A stretch of DNA of 39,533 nucleotides from Ancylobacter novellus (GCA_003241485.1 QFQD01000042.1:1-39533), one strand, 5' to 3'; counted from the stretch's first letter, positions 24,428 through 33,555 are shown. Numbers and translations: made by a program. The notes: generated by a model not told the origin, from the sequence alone.

Positions 24428-25837
24428 ATGCCATTACCCGATGCCGCGGACTTTTCCGCGGCCGCCGCAAACGAGACCGAACGCACGGCTGACGAGTTCG
24501 CTGCCTATGTCGCCGAGCACGGCGCGCCCGAAATCGTCGAAGTGCTGCTGCCCGACACGCATGGTGTGCTGCGCGGCAAATGGATCCCGGGCGGAGCAGG
24601 GGGCAAGATCTGGCGCGATGGAGTTGCGATCCCGCTGTCGATATTTGGCCTCGATATCTGGGGCCGCGAAGTGGAGGAAACCGGCGTCCACATGGAAACC
24701 GGTGACCGTGACGGCATGTGCCGCCCCGTTCTCGGCACGCTGAAGCCCGTGCCGTGGTCGCCGCGCCCCGCGGCGCAGGTCATGATCTCCATGTATGAGC
24801 CGGATCCGCGCGGTGGCGAGCGGCCGTGGGATCTCGATCCCCGCCACAAGCTCGCGACACAGGTGGCGCGGCTGGCCGAGCTTGGGCTGCACCCGTGCGT
24901 CGCGTTCGAGCTGGAATTCTATCTCATGAAGCCGGCGCCCGGGCCGGGCGGCGTGCCGGAGCCGGTCTTCCCGGCCTCGTCCTCGGGCCCGGCGCGGCAG
25001 AACATGTATGCCATGTCGGACCTCGACGCCTTCGCCCCCATGCTGCACGACATTCGTGAGGCGGCGCGCATTCAGGGCCTGCCGGCCGACACGGTGATTT
25101 CCGAAGCGGCGCCCGGCCAGTTCGAGGTGAACCTCTATCACCGCCGCGACGCCATGGCGGCGGCGGACGACGCCATCCTGCTGCGCCGCCTCATTGACGG
25201 GGTCGCCCGCAAGCATGGCCTGCGGGCCAGCTTCATGGCCAAGCCCTTCCTCGAATTCGCCGGCTCGGGCATGCATGTTCATGTCAGCCTGACCGACAGC
25301 GAGGGCGGCAACGCCTTCGGCGCTGGCGAGGCAGGCGAGCGCCTGCTGCGCCACGCGGCGGCGGGCATGCTGGCCACCATGGTCGACACGGCGGTGCTGT
25401 ACGTGCCGAGCTATAACGGCTTCCGCCGGCTTGTGCCGGGCAGCTACGCCCCCACCAGCATCTCGTGGGGCTATGACAACCGCGCGGTCGCCGTCCGCGT
25501 GCCGAACGGCCCGCCAAAGGCGCGCCGGCTCGAACACCGGATCGCCGGTGCCGACGCCCATCCTCACCTCGTGCTCGCCGCGATTCTCGCCGGCATGCTC
25601 GAGGGCATCGAGAAGCAGCTGGAACCCCCGGTGGCGCTGACCGGCAATGCCTATGAAGCGAAGGCGCCCAGCCTCTCCTACGACATGGGCGAGGCGATCC
25701 GCGATTTCGCCGGTTCGGATTTCGTCGGCCGCGCCTTCGGCACCAATTACCAGCGGGTCTTCGCCATCATGAAGGAGGCCGAGCTGCTCGCATTCGAGCG
25801 CCGGATCAATCCTCTGGAGTACGAGACCTATTTGTGA
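24428..25837 (+). CDS. Glutamine synthetase family protein, gamma-glutamylpolyamine synthetase type
   Basis: A predicted ATP-dependent ligase of 469 residues joining glutamate to an amine. An N-terminal beta-grasp domain (PEIVEVLLPDTHGVLRGKWIP) precedes the GS catalytic domain. Metal- and glutamate-site segments are FELEFYL (about 160-166), EAAPGQFEVNLYH, GSGMHVHVSL and the NGPPKARRLEHRIAGADAHPHL stretch, in the right order. This is the PuuA/SpuI-like branch rather than the nitrogen-assimilating GlnA branch, which is longer in pattern and carries a regulatory adenylylation loop. It is divergent from the SpuC-like gene and followed by a putrescine-type binding protein, which supports gamma-glutamylputrescine formation. 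Specificity among putrescine, spermidine and ethanolamine-like amines is uncertain. Confidence 0.85.
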   Translation: MPLPDAADFSAAAANETERTADEFAAYVAEHGAPEIVEVLLPDTHGVLRGKWIPGGAGGKIWRDGVAIPLSIFGLDIWGREVEETGVHMETGDRDGMCRPVLGTLKPVPWSPRPAAQVMISMYEPDPRGGERPWDLDPRHKLATQVARLAELGLHPCVAFELEFYLMKPAPGPGGVPEPVFPASSSGPARQNMYAMSDLDAFAPMLHDIREAARIQGLPADTVISEAAPGQFEVNLYHRRDAMAAADDAILLRRLIDGVARKHGLRASFMAKPFLEFAGSGMHVHVSLTDSEGGNAFGAGEAGERLLRHAAAGMLATMVDTAVLYVPSYNGFRRLVPGSYAPTSISWGYDNRAVAVRVPNGPPKARRLEHRIAGADAHPHLVLAAILAGMLEGIEKQLEPPVALTGNAYEAKAPSLSYDMGEAIRDFAGSDFVGRAFGTNYQRVFAIMKEAELLAFERRINPLEYETYL

Positions 25838-25843
25838 GCGTGT

Positions 25844-25882
25844 CCAAGGCTTGAGCAGAGCACGGCAACGCACTAGCCTTGG
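25844..25882. repeat. Inverted repeat between the GS-like gene and the binding-protein gene
   Basis: CCAAGGCT (25844-25851) and AGCCTTGG (25875-25882) form a perfect 8-bp stem with a 23-base loop. It begins 6 bases after the GS-like stop codon. It may be a weak attenuator or a processing element that lets the binding protein be expressed at a different level. No T-run follows. Confidence 0.4.
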
Positions 25883-25944
25883 CGAATTGAGTTTTCGTGA
25901 CGGCGTCCGCGCCGAAAATCTTCACCTCTCCCAGGGAGAACAGG

Positions 25945-27054
25945 ATGTCTCGCCTCCTAACGACAATCGCGGCCGGCCTGCTGGCGGCGCTGGCCGTCGC
26001 GCCGGCTTCGGCGCAGGAAAAGGTTGTGAACGTCTACAACTGGTCCGACTACATCGACGAGTCGGTACTGGAGGAGTTCACCAAGGAAACCGGCATCAAG
26101 GTCCGGTACGACGTCTTCGACTCCAACGAGGTTCTGGAGACGAAGCTGCTCGGAGGCAAGACCGGCTATGACGTGGTCGTTCCCACCGGCTCGTTCCTGC
26201 AGCGCCAGATCCAGGCCGGCGTCTTCCTGAAACTGGACAAGGCGAAGCTGCCGAACATCCAGTACCAGTGGCCGCTGATCGCCGATCGCCTCGCGGTCTA
26301 TGATCCGGGCAACCAGTACGCCGTGAACTATATGTGGGGCACCACCGGCATCGGCATCAATGTCGACAAGGTCAAGGAACGCCTCGGCGACATGCCGCTC
26401 GACACCTGGGACATCGTGTTCAAGCCGGAGATCCTCGGCAAGCTGAAGGATTGCGGCGTCTACATGCTCGACGGGCCGGAAGAGATCATCCCGACCGCGC
26501 TGCGCTATCTCGGCAAGGATCCGAACTCCAAGGATCCCAAGGATATCGAGGAGGCCGGCAAGCTGCTGGCCAAGATCCGTCCCTTCGTGAAGAAGTTCGA
26601 CAGCTCCGGCTACATCAACGCGCTGGCCGGCGGCGACATCTGCCTCGCCACCGGCTGGTCGGGCGACGTGTTCCAGGCCAAGGCCCGTGCCGAGGAAGCC
26701 GCCGAGAAGACCGGCAAGCCGGCGGTCAAGATCGAATACATCCTTCCCAAGGAAGGTGCGCTCATGTGGTTCGATAACTTCGCCATCCCGAAGGATGCGC
26801 CCCATCCCGACGAGGCGCTGGCCTTCATCAACTTCATGATGAAGCCCGAGATCGCGGCGAAGAACTCCAACTACATTTCCTATGCCAGCGGCAGCCTCGG
26901 CGCGCAGCAGTTCATCGACAAGGAGATCCTGGACAATCCGGCGATCTACCCGACGAAGGACACGCAGGAAAAGCTCTTCACCGTGACCACCTATCCGCAG
27001 AAGGTGCAGCGCGTCGTCACCCGCACCTGGAGCGACTTCAAGCGCGGCAAGTGA
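25945..27054 (+). CDS. Polyamine ABC transporter periplasmic binding protein (PotF/SpuD type)
   Basis: Captures putrescine or spermidine in the periplasm for an ABC importer. It has 369 residues with a signal peptide cleaved near ASAQ (residue 25). The mature start, VVNVYNWSDYIDESVLEEFTKETGIKVRYDVFDSNEVLETKLLGGKTGYDVVVPT, is diagnostic for PotF/SpuD, and the WGTTGIGIN and ATGWSGDVFQAKARAEEA segments contain the usual ligand contacts. GGAG at about 25934 serves the ATG at 25945; an upstream in-frame Met is not used because the signal begins here. No permease or ATPase genes follow, and a strong terminator closes the unit. Confidence 0.93.
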   Translation: MSRLLTTIAAGLLAALAVAPASAQEKVVNVYNWSDYIDESVLEEFTKETGIKVRYDVFDSNEVLETKLLGGKTGYDVVVPTGSFLQRQIQAGVFLKLDKAKLPNIQYQWPLIADRLAVYDPGNQYAVNYMWGTTGIGINVDKVKERLGDMPLDTWDIVFKPEILGKLKDCGVYMLDGPEEIIPTALRYLGKDPNSKDPKDIEEAGKLLAKIRPFVKKFDSSGYINALAGGDICLATGWSGDVFQAKARAEEAAEKTGKPAVKIEYILPKEGALMWFDNFAIPKDAPHPDEALAFINFMMKPEIAAKNSNYISYASGSLGAQQFIDKEILDNPAIYPTKDTQEKLFTVTTYPQKVQRVVTRTWSDFKRGK

Positions 27055-27080
27055 GCGCTCCGCGGCAGGCCTGAAAGACG

Positions 27081-27111
27081 AAAGGCGCCCGGTTGATCCG
27101 GGCGCCTTTTT
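27081..27111. terminator. Strong bidirectional intrinsic terminator
   Basis: The stem AAAGGCGCCCGG (27081-27092) / CCGGGCGCCTTT (27098-27109) has a TTGAT loop and is followed by a T-run on the plus strand. It ends the polyamine binding-protein transcript. The flanking As also give a short T-run on the minus strand, so it can end the lpxXL transcript as well. Confidence 0.9.
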
Positions 27112-27131
27112 CATTGGACCGATCGGGAGCC

Positions 27132-28064
27132 TCAGAACTCTTTCCCGAAATGCCGCCACCGGCGGTAGAACCACGTCCACTGCTCGGGATGCTCGCGGAT
27201 CCAGTCCTCGACCACCGAGGTAATCATCTGCATGGAGCCATTGACGTCGATCTTGCCCTGCGGGTCGCGCGGCAGGTCGAGCGCGGGCGTGCACTGGATT
27301 CGGAAGCGCCCGCCGGGCAGGCGGATCACCCGCACTCCGTGCACCGGGCACTCATAGAGTCGCGCGAGCCGGGCAATGGTCGGGTTCGAGGTGCATTCAT
27401 GGCCGAAGAACTTGACCATCGGCCCGCCTGAGCGCGACTGGTCGACCAGAATGCCGAGATGCTTGCCCTGATCGAGCATGGCCGCCAGCTCGAACACCGC
27501 GACATGCGAGGCCGCGACGAGTTCGCCCATCACCCGGCTGCGGGCCTTGAACAGCAGGTCGGCGAGGAAGCTGTTATCCGGCGCGCGGAACAGCACGGCG
27601 CTATCGAGCCCCTGCGCCGCGGCGGCGATGGCGGGCAGCTCCCAATTGCCGAGATGGGCGGTGAACACCAGCGCCGGCTTGCCATCGACGCGCATGGCGA
27701 CGAAATTGGAGACGCCGGTGGTCTCGATCCGGCTCTTGGCCGGCTCCCACATATTGTACTGCCAGATGCGGTCGAGATGGACGAACTCGCCGGCCATGCG
27801 GCCGAGATTATCCCACATGCCGATGGCGATGGCTTCGCGCTCGGCTTCGGTCTTCTCGGGGTAGGCGAGCCGCAGATTGCGCAGCGCCGCCTTGTGGACG
27901 CGCGTGTGTCGCCCGATGGCCCGCGCCCAGAAGCTGCCGACCCAGGCGGAGAACTGCGGCGGCTGCAGCCGCATCACCCGCATCAGCGCCCAGACGCCGG
28001 CCGAGAGCACGCTGTCGCGCAGTCTCAACGTCCAGCGCTGGGCAGGCTTGGTCTCGGTAGTCAT
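27132..28064 (-). CDS. lpxXL: Lipid A very-long-chain acyltransferase (LpxXL)
   Basis: An LpxL/HtrB-family acyltransferase of 310 residues. Its position at the end of the acpXL operon makes it the enzyme that moves the finished very-long acyl chain (usually 27-hydroxyoctacosanoate) from AcpXL to lipid A at the inner membrane. The catalytic H-x4-E is H137/E142 (TAHLGNWE). LVDQSRSGGPMVKFFG and the C-terminal PEQWTWFYRRWR are family-typical. The start ATG overlaps the stop of the dehydrogenase as TGATG, showing translational coupling. A bidirectional terminator follows 20 bases after its stop. Confidence 0.9.
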   Translation of the reverse strand: MTTETKPAQRWTLRLRDSVLSAGVWALMRVMRLQPPQFSAWVGSFWARAIGRHTRVHKAALRNLRLAYPEKTEAEREAIAIGMWDNLGRMAGEFVHLDRIWQYNMWEPAKSRIETTGVSNFVAMRVDGKPALVFTAHLGNWELPAIAAAAQGLDSAVLFRAPDNSFLADLLFKARSRVMGELVAASHVAVFELAAMLDQGKHLGILVDQSRSGGPMVKFFGHECTSNPTIARLARLYECPVHGVRVIRLPGGRFRIQCTPALDLPRDPQGKIDVNGSMQMITSVVEDWIREHPEQWTWFYRRWRHFGKEF

Positions 28065-29086
28065 CAGAAGGTGATGACCACCTTGCCGAAGACGCGGCGC
28101 GTTTCCAGCCGCTCCAGACCCTTGCCGAAATCCTCCAGCGGGTACTGGGAATCGATCACCGGAAGCACGCCGCGTTCCATGCGCTTCAGTCCGTCGGCAA
28201 TGGCGCGGATCGGTGCGCCGAACGAACCGATGATGCGATACTGACGCTGGAACAGCTGCATCAGGTTCATGTTGACCGACACGCCCGAGGTCGAGCCGCA
28301 GGTAACGAGCCGTGCGCCCGGCCGCATCGAGAGCAGCGAGCCGTTCCAGGTCTCGGCGCCCACATGCTCGAACACGACGTCGACGCCCTTCTTCTTGGTG
28401 ATCTTGCGCACCTCGTGCTCGAAGCGGTCGGTCTTGTAGTTGATGACGTGGTCGGCGCCGAGCTGCAGGGCCTTGGCGCATTTCTCGTCGTCACCGGCGG
28501 TGGTGATCACGGTGCAGCCGATTTCCTTGGCCATGCGGATCGCCACCGTGCCGATGCCCGATCCCGCCGCATGCACCAGCACGGTCTCGCCGGGCTCCAG
28601 CTTGGCGTTGTCGAACAGCATGTGCTCGACCGTGGAGAAGGTGACGGGCGCGGTGGCGGCGTCGACCCAGGAGATGCCCTCCGGGATCGGCACGCACAGG
28701 CGCTCCTTGATGTTCAGCGTGTCGCGGGCGAAGCCGTCGACATGGAAGCCCATGACGCCAGCCACTTCCTCGCACAGGTTGTCGCGGCCGGACTTGCACA
28801 TGCGGCACTGGCCGCAGGTCAGCGCGCCATACATGGCGACCTTCGAGCCGGGCTTGAAGCGGGTCACGCCCTCGCCGGTGGCAATGACCTCGCCCACCGC
28901 CTCGGCGCCGACGACCAGCGGCATCTTGCGCTTGGCGAAGGCCATGCCGCGCCAGCCCCAGACATCGATATGGTTCAGCGCCAGCGCCTTGACGCTGACC
29001 TGCACTTCCCCCGGCGCCGGGGCATCGGGCTCGGGCAGGTCGACAAGGGTCAGTTCGCGGTCGGAAACCAGTTGAAGCGCGCGCAT
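28064..29086 (-). CDS. adh2XL: MDR-family zinc-containing dehydrogenase of the VLCFA operon (Adh2XL)
   Basis: A medium-chain dehydrogenase/reductase of 340 residues. The four structural-zinc cysteines are present (C91, C94, C97, C105). The catalytic-zinc ligands are not: the usual Cys is N38 (ALNHIDVW) and the usual His is A61 (VVGAEAVGE). The nucleotide-binding loop is HAAGSGIGTVAI. This pattern fits quinone- or enoyl-reductase-like members and therefore an enoyl-ACP reduction step in very-long-chain elongation, better than an alcohol dehydrogenase. The ATG at 29086 has GGAG 6 bases upstream; a TTG two codons earlier is less likely. It is coupled to lpxXL and separated from the upstream SDR by 100 bases. 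Confidence 0.88.
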   Translation of the reverse strand: MRALQLVSDRELTLVDLPEPDAPAPGEVQVSVKALALNHIDVWGWRGMAFAKRKMPLVVGAEAVGEVIATGEGVTRFKPGSKVAMYGALTCGQCRMCKSGRDNLCEEVAGVMGFHVDGFARDTLNIKERLCVPIPEGISWVDAATAPVTFSTVEHMLFDNAKLEPGETVLVHAAGSGIGTVAIRMAKEIGCTVITTAGDDEKCAKALQLGADHVINYKTDRFEHEVRKITKKKGVDVVFEHVGAETWNGSLLSMRPGARLVTCGSTSGVSVNMNLMQLFQRQYRIIGSFGAPIRAIADGLKRMERGVLPVIDSQYPLEDFGKGLERLETRRVFGKVVITF

Positions 29087-29186
29087 GGACAACTCCGGGA
29101 CATCACCGGTCCAGCCGGCACTCGCTTGCCCCGGATAAGGCGAGCGGGCACGGCCGTCCGGAAAAGGACGAGGGTGGATATCGAAA

Positions 29187-29939
29187 TCAGCGCTGGATGG
29201 CTAGTGCGGCGGACAGACCACCATCGACCGGCAGCGTTGTGCCGGTGACATAGGCCGCCGCCGGCGAAAGGAGAAAGCCGACCACGGCGCCGACATCGTC
29301 GGGTCCCGCGAAGCGGCCGGCGGGTATCTGCTTCTCGACATTGGCGCGGTAGGCGGCATAGGGCGCCAGCATCGCCGTGTCGACAAAGCCGGGGGCGACC
29401 ACGTTGACGGTGACGCCGCGCCGCGCACTCTCGATCGCCAGCGTGCGGCAATAGCCCGCCAGCGCGGCCTTGGAGCCGGCATAAATGGCATTGCCGGCAT
29501 TGGCGACGTCGGCGGCGATCGAGCCGATGGCGATGATCCGCCCTGCGCGGGCGCGTGTCATCGGCCGCACCAGCGCGCCGACGAGCTTCACGAAGGACCA
29601 GTAATTCACCTGCATCAGCTGCTCGGCGCGGGACTGGTCGACGATGGCCGCCAGCGTGTCGTAGCTCATGCCGGCATTGTGCACGAAGCCGTAATAGGCG
29701 GGTTCCTCGGCCACCATCGCGGCGAAGGCCTCGACCGCCGCCTTGTCGGCGAGGTCGAGCGCGCGGACCTCGACCACGGCGTCTGGCTTTTCCGCCTTGA
29801 TATCGGCAATCAGCGCCTCGGCCTCGGCCGCCGCCGTGCGCACGGTGAACACCACCTCGAAGCCAGCCAGCGCGGCGGTCCGCACAATGGCCGCGCCGAC
29901 GCCGCGGCCGCCGCCGGTAACGAGAATGCGTTGGGTCAT
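29187..29939 (-). CDS. SDR-family 3-oxoacyl-ACP reductase-like protein inserted in the VLCFA operon
   Basis: An NADP-dependent short-chain dehydrogenase of 250 residues resembling FabG. The cofactor loop is TGGGRGVG (8-15), NAG is at 88-90, and the catalytic residues are S140, Y153 and K157 (YAGSK). The ending GTTLPVDGG is FabG-like. The best-described rhizobial acpXL operons, as I recall them, have six genes without an SDR at this place, between fabF1XL and adh2XL. Here a ketoreductase would complete the elongation cycle. The gene is flanked by unusually long gaps (124 and 100 bases) and a strong hairpin upstream, unlike the tightly packed rest. Confidence 0.85.
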   Translation of the reverse strand: MTQRILVTGGGRGVGAAIVRTAALAGFEVVFTVRTAAAEAEALIADIKAEKPDAVVEVRALDLADKAAVEAFAAMVAEEPAYYGFVHNAGMSYDTLAAIVDQSRAEQLMQVNYWSFVKLVGALVRPMTRARAGRIIAIGSIAADVANAGNAIYAGSKAALAGYCRTLAIESARRGVTVNVVAPGFVDTAMLAPYAAYRANVEKQIPAGRFAGPDDVGAVVGFLLSPAAAYVTGTTLPVDGGLSAALAIQR

Positions 29940-30009
29940 GACGCCCGACCTCTCAGGAATGGTTCAAGATATCCGCGCACAGGCAAGATTGTGCCCGGCG
30001 CAGAAAGCA

Positions 30010-30034
30010 GATGGCCGGGACATGCCCGGCCATC
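30010..30034 (-). terminator. Strong hairpin between fabF1XL and the SDR, attenuator-like
   Basis: GATGGCCGGG (30010-30019) and CCCGGCCATC (30025-30034) form a perfect 10-bp GC-rich stem with a 5-base loop, 29 bases after the fabF1XL stop. On the minus strand the next bases contain only a short TTT, so it is probably a partial terminator or an RNA-stabilising 3' hairpin rather than a complete stop. Confidence 0.55.
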
Positions 30035-30063
30035 GCGATGAACATGTGTCGAGGAGGCCAGCC

Positions 30064-31344
<1,281 letters not shown>

Positions 31345-31383
31345 GATCTGCTCCTCGGAAGCGGCGTGCTTCCGCACGTTTGG

Positions 31384-32568
31384 TCAGTCGACGCGCTCGA
31401 CCAGCGCGACGCCTTCCCCGCGCCAATGCCCCACTCCAGTAACGATGGCACGGGTAAGCGCGCCGTCGAAAGGCTTTTCCAGCGTCTCGCCGGGAAGCGG
31501 CGCGAAGAGCTTGCCTTCGGAAACCGCAAGGGCGGCAAGCGCCAGTGCGACCGGAAGCTGCCCTTCAAGGCTGTGGCCGACGCGATCGGTGACGGAACGC
31601 ACCGGCAGGCCGGAGCGCTCCAGCACGGCGGCTTCGGCCTTTGTCGGCTCGGGCGCGCCGGACGCGGCGGAAAGAATGGCGGTGCCTTCGGTCTTGTCGC
31701 CGGCGGCGGTGTTGATGAGGCCTTCGAGGATCGCCTCGACCGCGCCCGGCTCGTTGCGGCGCGCGCGCTCGGACCAGACGCCGGACAGCTTGGCGATCGG
31801 CTTGGCGCCGCGCGCCTTGGCGTGCTCAGGCGATTCCAATACGAGAAAAGCACCGGCCGAGCCGGTGGGCACGCCCTTGGGATCGGCCAGCACCGGCGCC
31901 CAGGGGGCGTGCATGGCGAGGCGCTTCAGTGCGAAGAGCAGCAGCATGTCGCGGCGCTCGGCATTATAGGCGCCGCCGACCAGCGCGATTTCGCTGGTGC
32001 CGGCGGAGATGCGCGACCAGCCGATGCGCACCGCATCCGTTCCCGAGCTTTCCTCGCCCATGAAGGTGCGCGAGGAGCCGGTCACGCCGTGCACGATGGA
32101 GATGTTGCCGGCGAGCAGGTTGGACAGCTGCGCCAGGAACAGCGTCGGGCGCAGGTTGGACTGCAGCTGCTCGTTGAGGAAGACGTCGGGCTTCGCCTGC
32201 TTCTCGATATCGGTGAGGATGGCGCCGTCGACCGACTGGTCACGCTCGCCGCCGCCCGCCGCCACCACCATGTCGGTGGTGCCGAGAATGTCCTTGTTGC
32301 CGGCGATGCCGGCGGAGGCGAGCGCGAGGCCGGCCGCATAGGTGCCGATGCGCTGCCAGGGCTCCATCTGCCGCTGGTCGCCCTTCTTCGGAATCTGCTT
32401 GTCGAAGTCGATCTTCGCGAGCGGATGCACCACGTAGGGTGCGAAGCCCGTCTGGTCGAGGACCGGCTGCGGGGAGGCCGACAGGGCCTGCCAATGAGCT
32501 TCCAGGCCTTCACCGAGCGACGAGACAAGCCCGATGCCGGTGATCCAGACGTCGCGACGTTCAGACAT
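31384..32568 (-). CDS. fabF2XL: Ketoacyl synthase-like partner without catalytic Cys (FabF2XL)
   Basis: A KAS-fold protein of 394 residues. Aligned to FabF1XL, the nucleophile position reads GEESSG instead of TACASG, placing a Glu (E173) where the Cys should be. The first catalytic His is also gone (SAASGAPEPT in place of NAHGTSTPEN) and the Lys region is changed, although the second GH (VGHSLEG) remains. This is the pattern of chain-length-factor (KS-beta) subunits, so it probably pairs with FabF1XL rather than condensing by itself. The start overlaps the fabZXL stop by 8 bases, and AGGAAA lies about 10 bases upstream of the ATG. Confidence 0.9.
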   Translation of the reverse strand: MSERRDVWITGIGLVSSLGEGLEAHWQALSASPQPVLDQTGFAPYVVHPLAKIDFDKQIPKKGDQRQMEPWQRIGTYAAGLALASAGIAGNKDILGTTDMVVAAGGGERDQSVDGAILTDIEKQAKPDVFLNEQLQSNLRPTLFLAQLSNLLAGNISIVHGVTGSSRTFMGEESSGTDAVRIGWSRISAGTSEIALVGGAYNAERRDMLLLFALKRLAMHAPWAPVLADPKGVPTGSAGAFLVLESPEHAKARGAKPIAKLSGVWSERARRNEPGAVEAILEGLINTAAGDKTEGTAILSAASGAPEPTKAEAAVLERSGLPVRSVTDRVGHSLEGQLPVALALAALAVSEGKLFAPLPGETLEKPFDGALTRAIVTGVGHWRGEGVALVERVD

Positions 32569-33070
32569 GCGAAAGATTTCCTGAGCGCGTCGCCTCGGCA
32601 TCCGGCGCGGCATCGCCCATCGGCATGCCGATACGCTCGGCGGTCGAGAGAAGATAGCCGCGCAGTTCCGGCGCGGGGAACGGCATCGTCTTCAGAGTGA
32701 TGTCGGCGTTGCAGACGAGCTTGCCGTCCACGCGGCCATCGGCTTTCAGCCGGGCGAAGCCCGAGCCGTCATGCTCCATGCGCGCCTCGACCTCGATGAC
32801 CTGGCCCGGCGTGACGAAGGTGCGCAGCTTGCCCTTGTCCACCGAGGCGAGGAACGCCATCCGGTCGTAATTATGCAGGCGCAGCAGCAGCATGCCGCAG
32901 CTCTGGGCCATGATCTCGAACAGCAGCACGCCCGGCAGCAGCGGGTGCCCCGGGAAGTGGCCTTCAAAGATCGGGCTTTCGGTCGGGACGGTGTTTGCGG
33001 TCTTCAGGGTGCGGGCCTCGAGGTCGAGGGACAGCACCTTGTCGATCATCTGGAAATATTCGAGCCGCAT
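32561..33070 (-). CDS. fabZXL: 3-hydroxyacyl-ACP dehydratase of the VLCFA operon (FabZXL)
   Basis: A hot-dog-fold dehydratase of 169 residues that removes water during very-long-chain elongation. The catalytic His and Glu are H38 (EGHFPGHPLLPG) and E52 (FEIMAQ). The C-terminal tail from about 135 is longer than in housekeeping FabZ. The gene sits between acpXL (34 bases upstream) and fabF2XL (8-base overlap). GGACGGGG lies just before the ATG. Confidence 0.92.
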   Translation of the reverse strand: MRLEYFQMIDKVLSLDLEARTLKTANTVPTESPIFEGHFPGHPLLPGVLLFEIMAQSCGMLLLRLHNYDRMAFLASVDKGKLRTFVTPGQVIEVEARMEHDGSGFARLKADGRVDGKLVCNADITLKTMPFPAPELRGYLLSTAERIGMPMGDAAPDAEATRSGNLSHV

Positions 33071-33104
33071 TACCCCGTCCTGCCACTACGTCGCGAAACC
33101 GTCA

Positions 33105-33386
33105 TCAGGCGGTCTTGGCGGCGATCAGCTCATCGATACGCGCGCAGAGGTTCTTCAGCACGAAGTACTGCTCGGTGGTCGCCTTGCCTTCGTTGACTTC
33201 CTGCGTCCAGCTCTCCAGCGGGAGCTTGATGCCGAACGCCTTGTCGATGGCGAAGGCGATGTCGAGGAAGTCCAGGCTGTCGATGCCGAGATCATCGATG
33301 GCATGGCTTTCCGGCGTGATGTTCTCGCGCGGGATGTCGCACGTCTCGGCGATGATGTTGGCGACGGTCTCGAACGTGGTCGACAT
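33105..33386 (-). CDS. acpXL: Specialised acyl carrier protein AcpXL
   Basis: Carries the very-long acyl chain during synthesis and transfer to lipid A. It has 93 residues, typical for AcpXL and longer than housekeeping ACP. Ser37 in the motif GIDSLDFLDIAFAID is the phosphopantetheine site, and the C-terminal YFVLKNLCARIDELIAAK is characteristic. The ATG at 33386 with AGAGG about 7 bases upstream marks the start; the longer open frame upstream is non-coding leader. It is the first gene of the seven-gene minus-strand unit ending with lpxXL. Confidence 0.95.
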   Translation of the reverse strand: MSTTFETVANIIAETCDIPRENITPESHAIDDLGIDSLDFLDIAFAIDKAFGIKLPLESWTQEVNEGKATTEQYFVLKNLCARIDELIAAKTA

Positions 33387-33541
33387 GAAATGCCTCTGGT
33401 CTCGGCGGCCGCGTCCGGCCACGGTTGAATCGGAAGACTCCTCCGAAGCTGGCGCGACGGCAGGTCCGAAATGAATGACGGCCCGTATACCTAAGCGTGA
33501 ACGGCTATTCAATGGCACCGGCGTGCCAATCCTCGGCTGTG

Positions 33542-33555
33542 TGACATCCGTGTCA
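33542..33555. promoter_or_regulatory. Inverted repeat TGACA-N4-TGTCA in the acpXL/alpha-2-macroglobulin intergenic region
   Basis: A perfect 5-bp dyad with a TCCG spacer lies in the 297-base divergent promoter region (33387-33683), about 155 bases from acpXL and 128 from the alpha-2-macroglobulin start. It could bind a dimeric regulator of either unit. No other gene is seen in this region. Confidence 0.35.

Noticed and set aside
25927..25940. Palindrome TCTCCCAGGGAGA over the ribosome site of the binding-protein gene
   Set aside because: A one-base loop cannot fold into a hairpin. It is most simply a purine-rich ribosome site preceded by chance complement.
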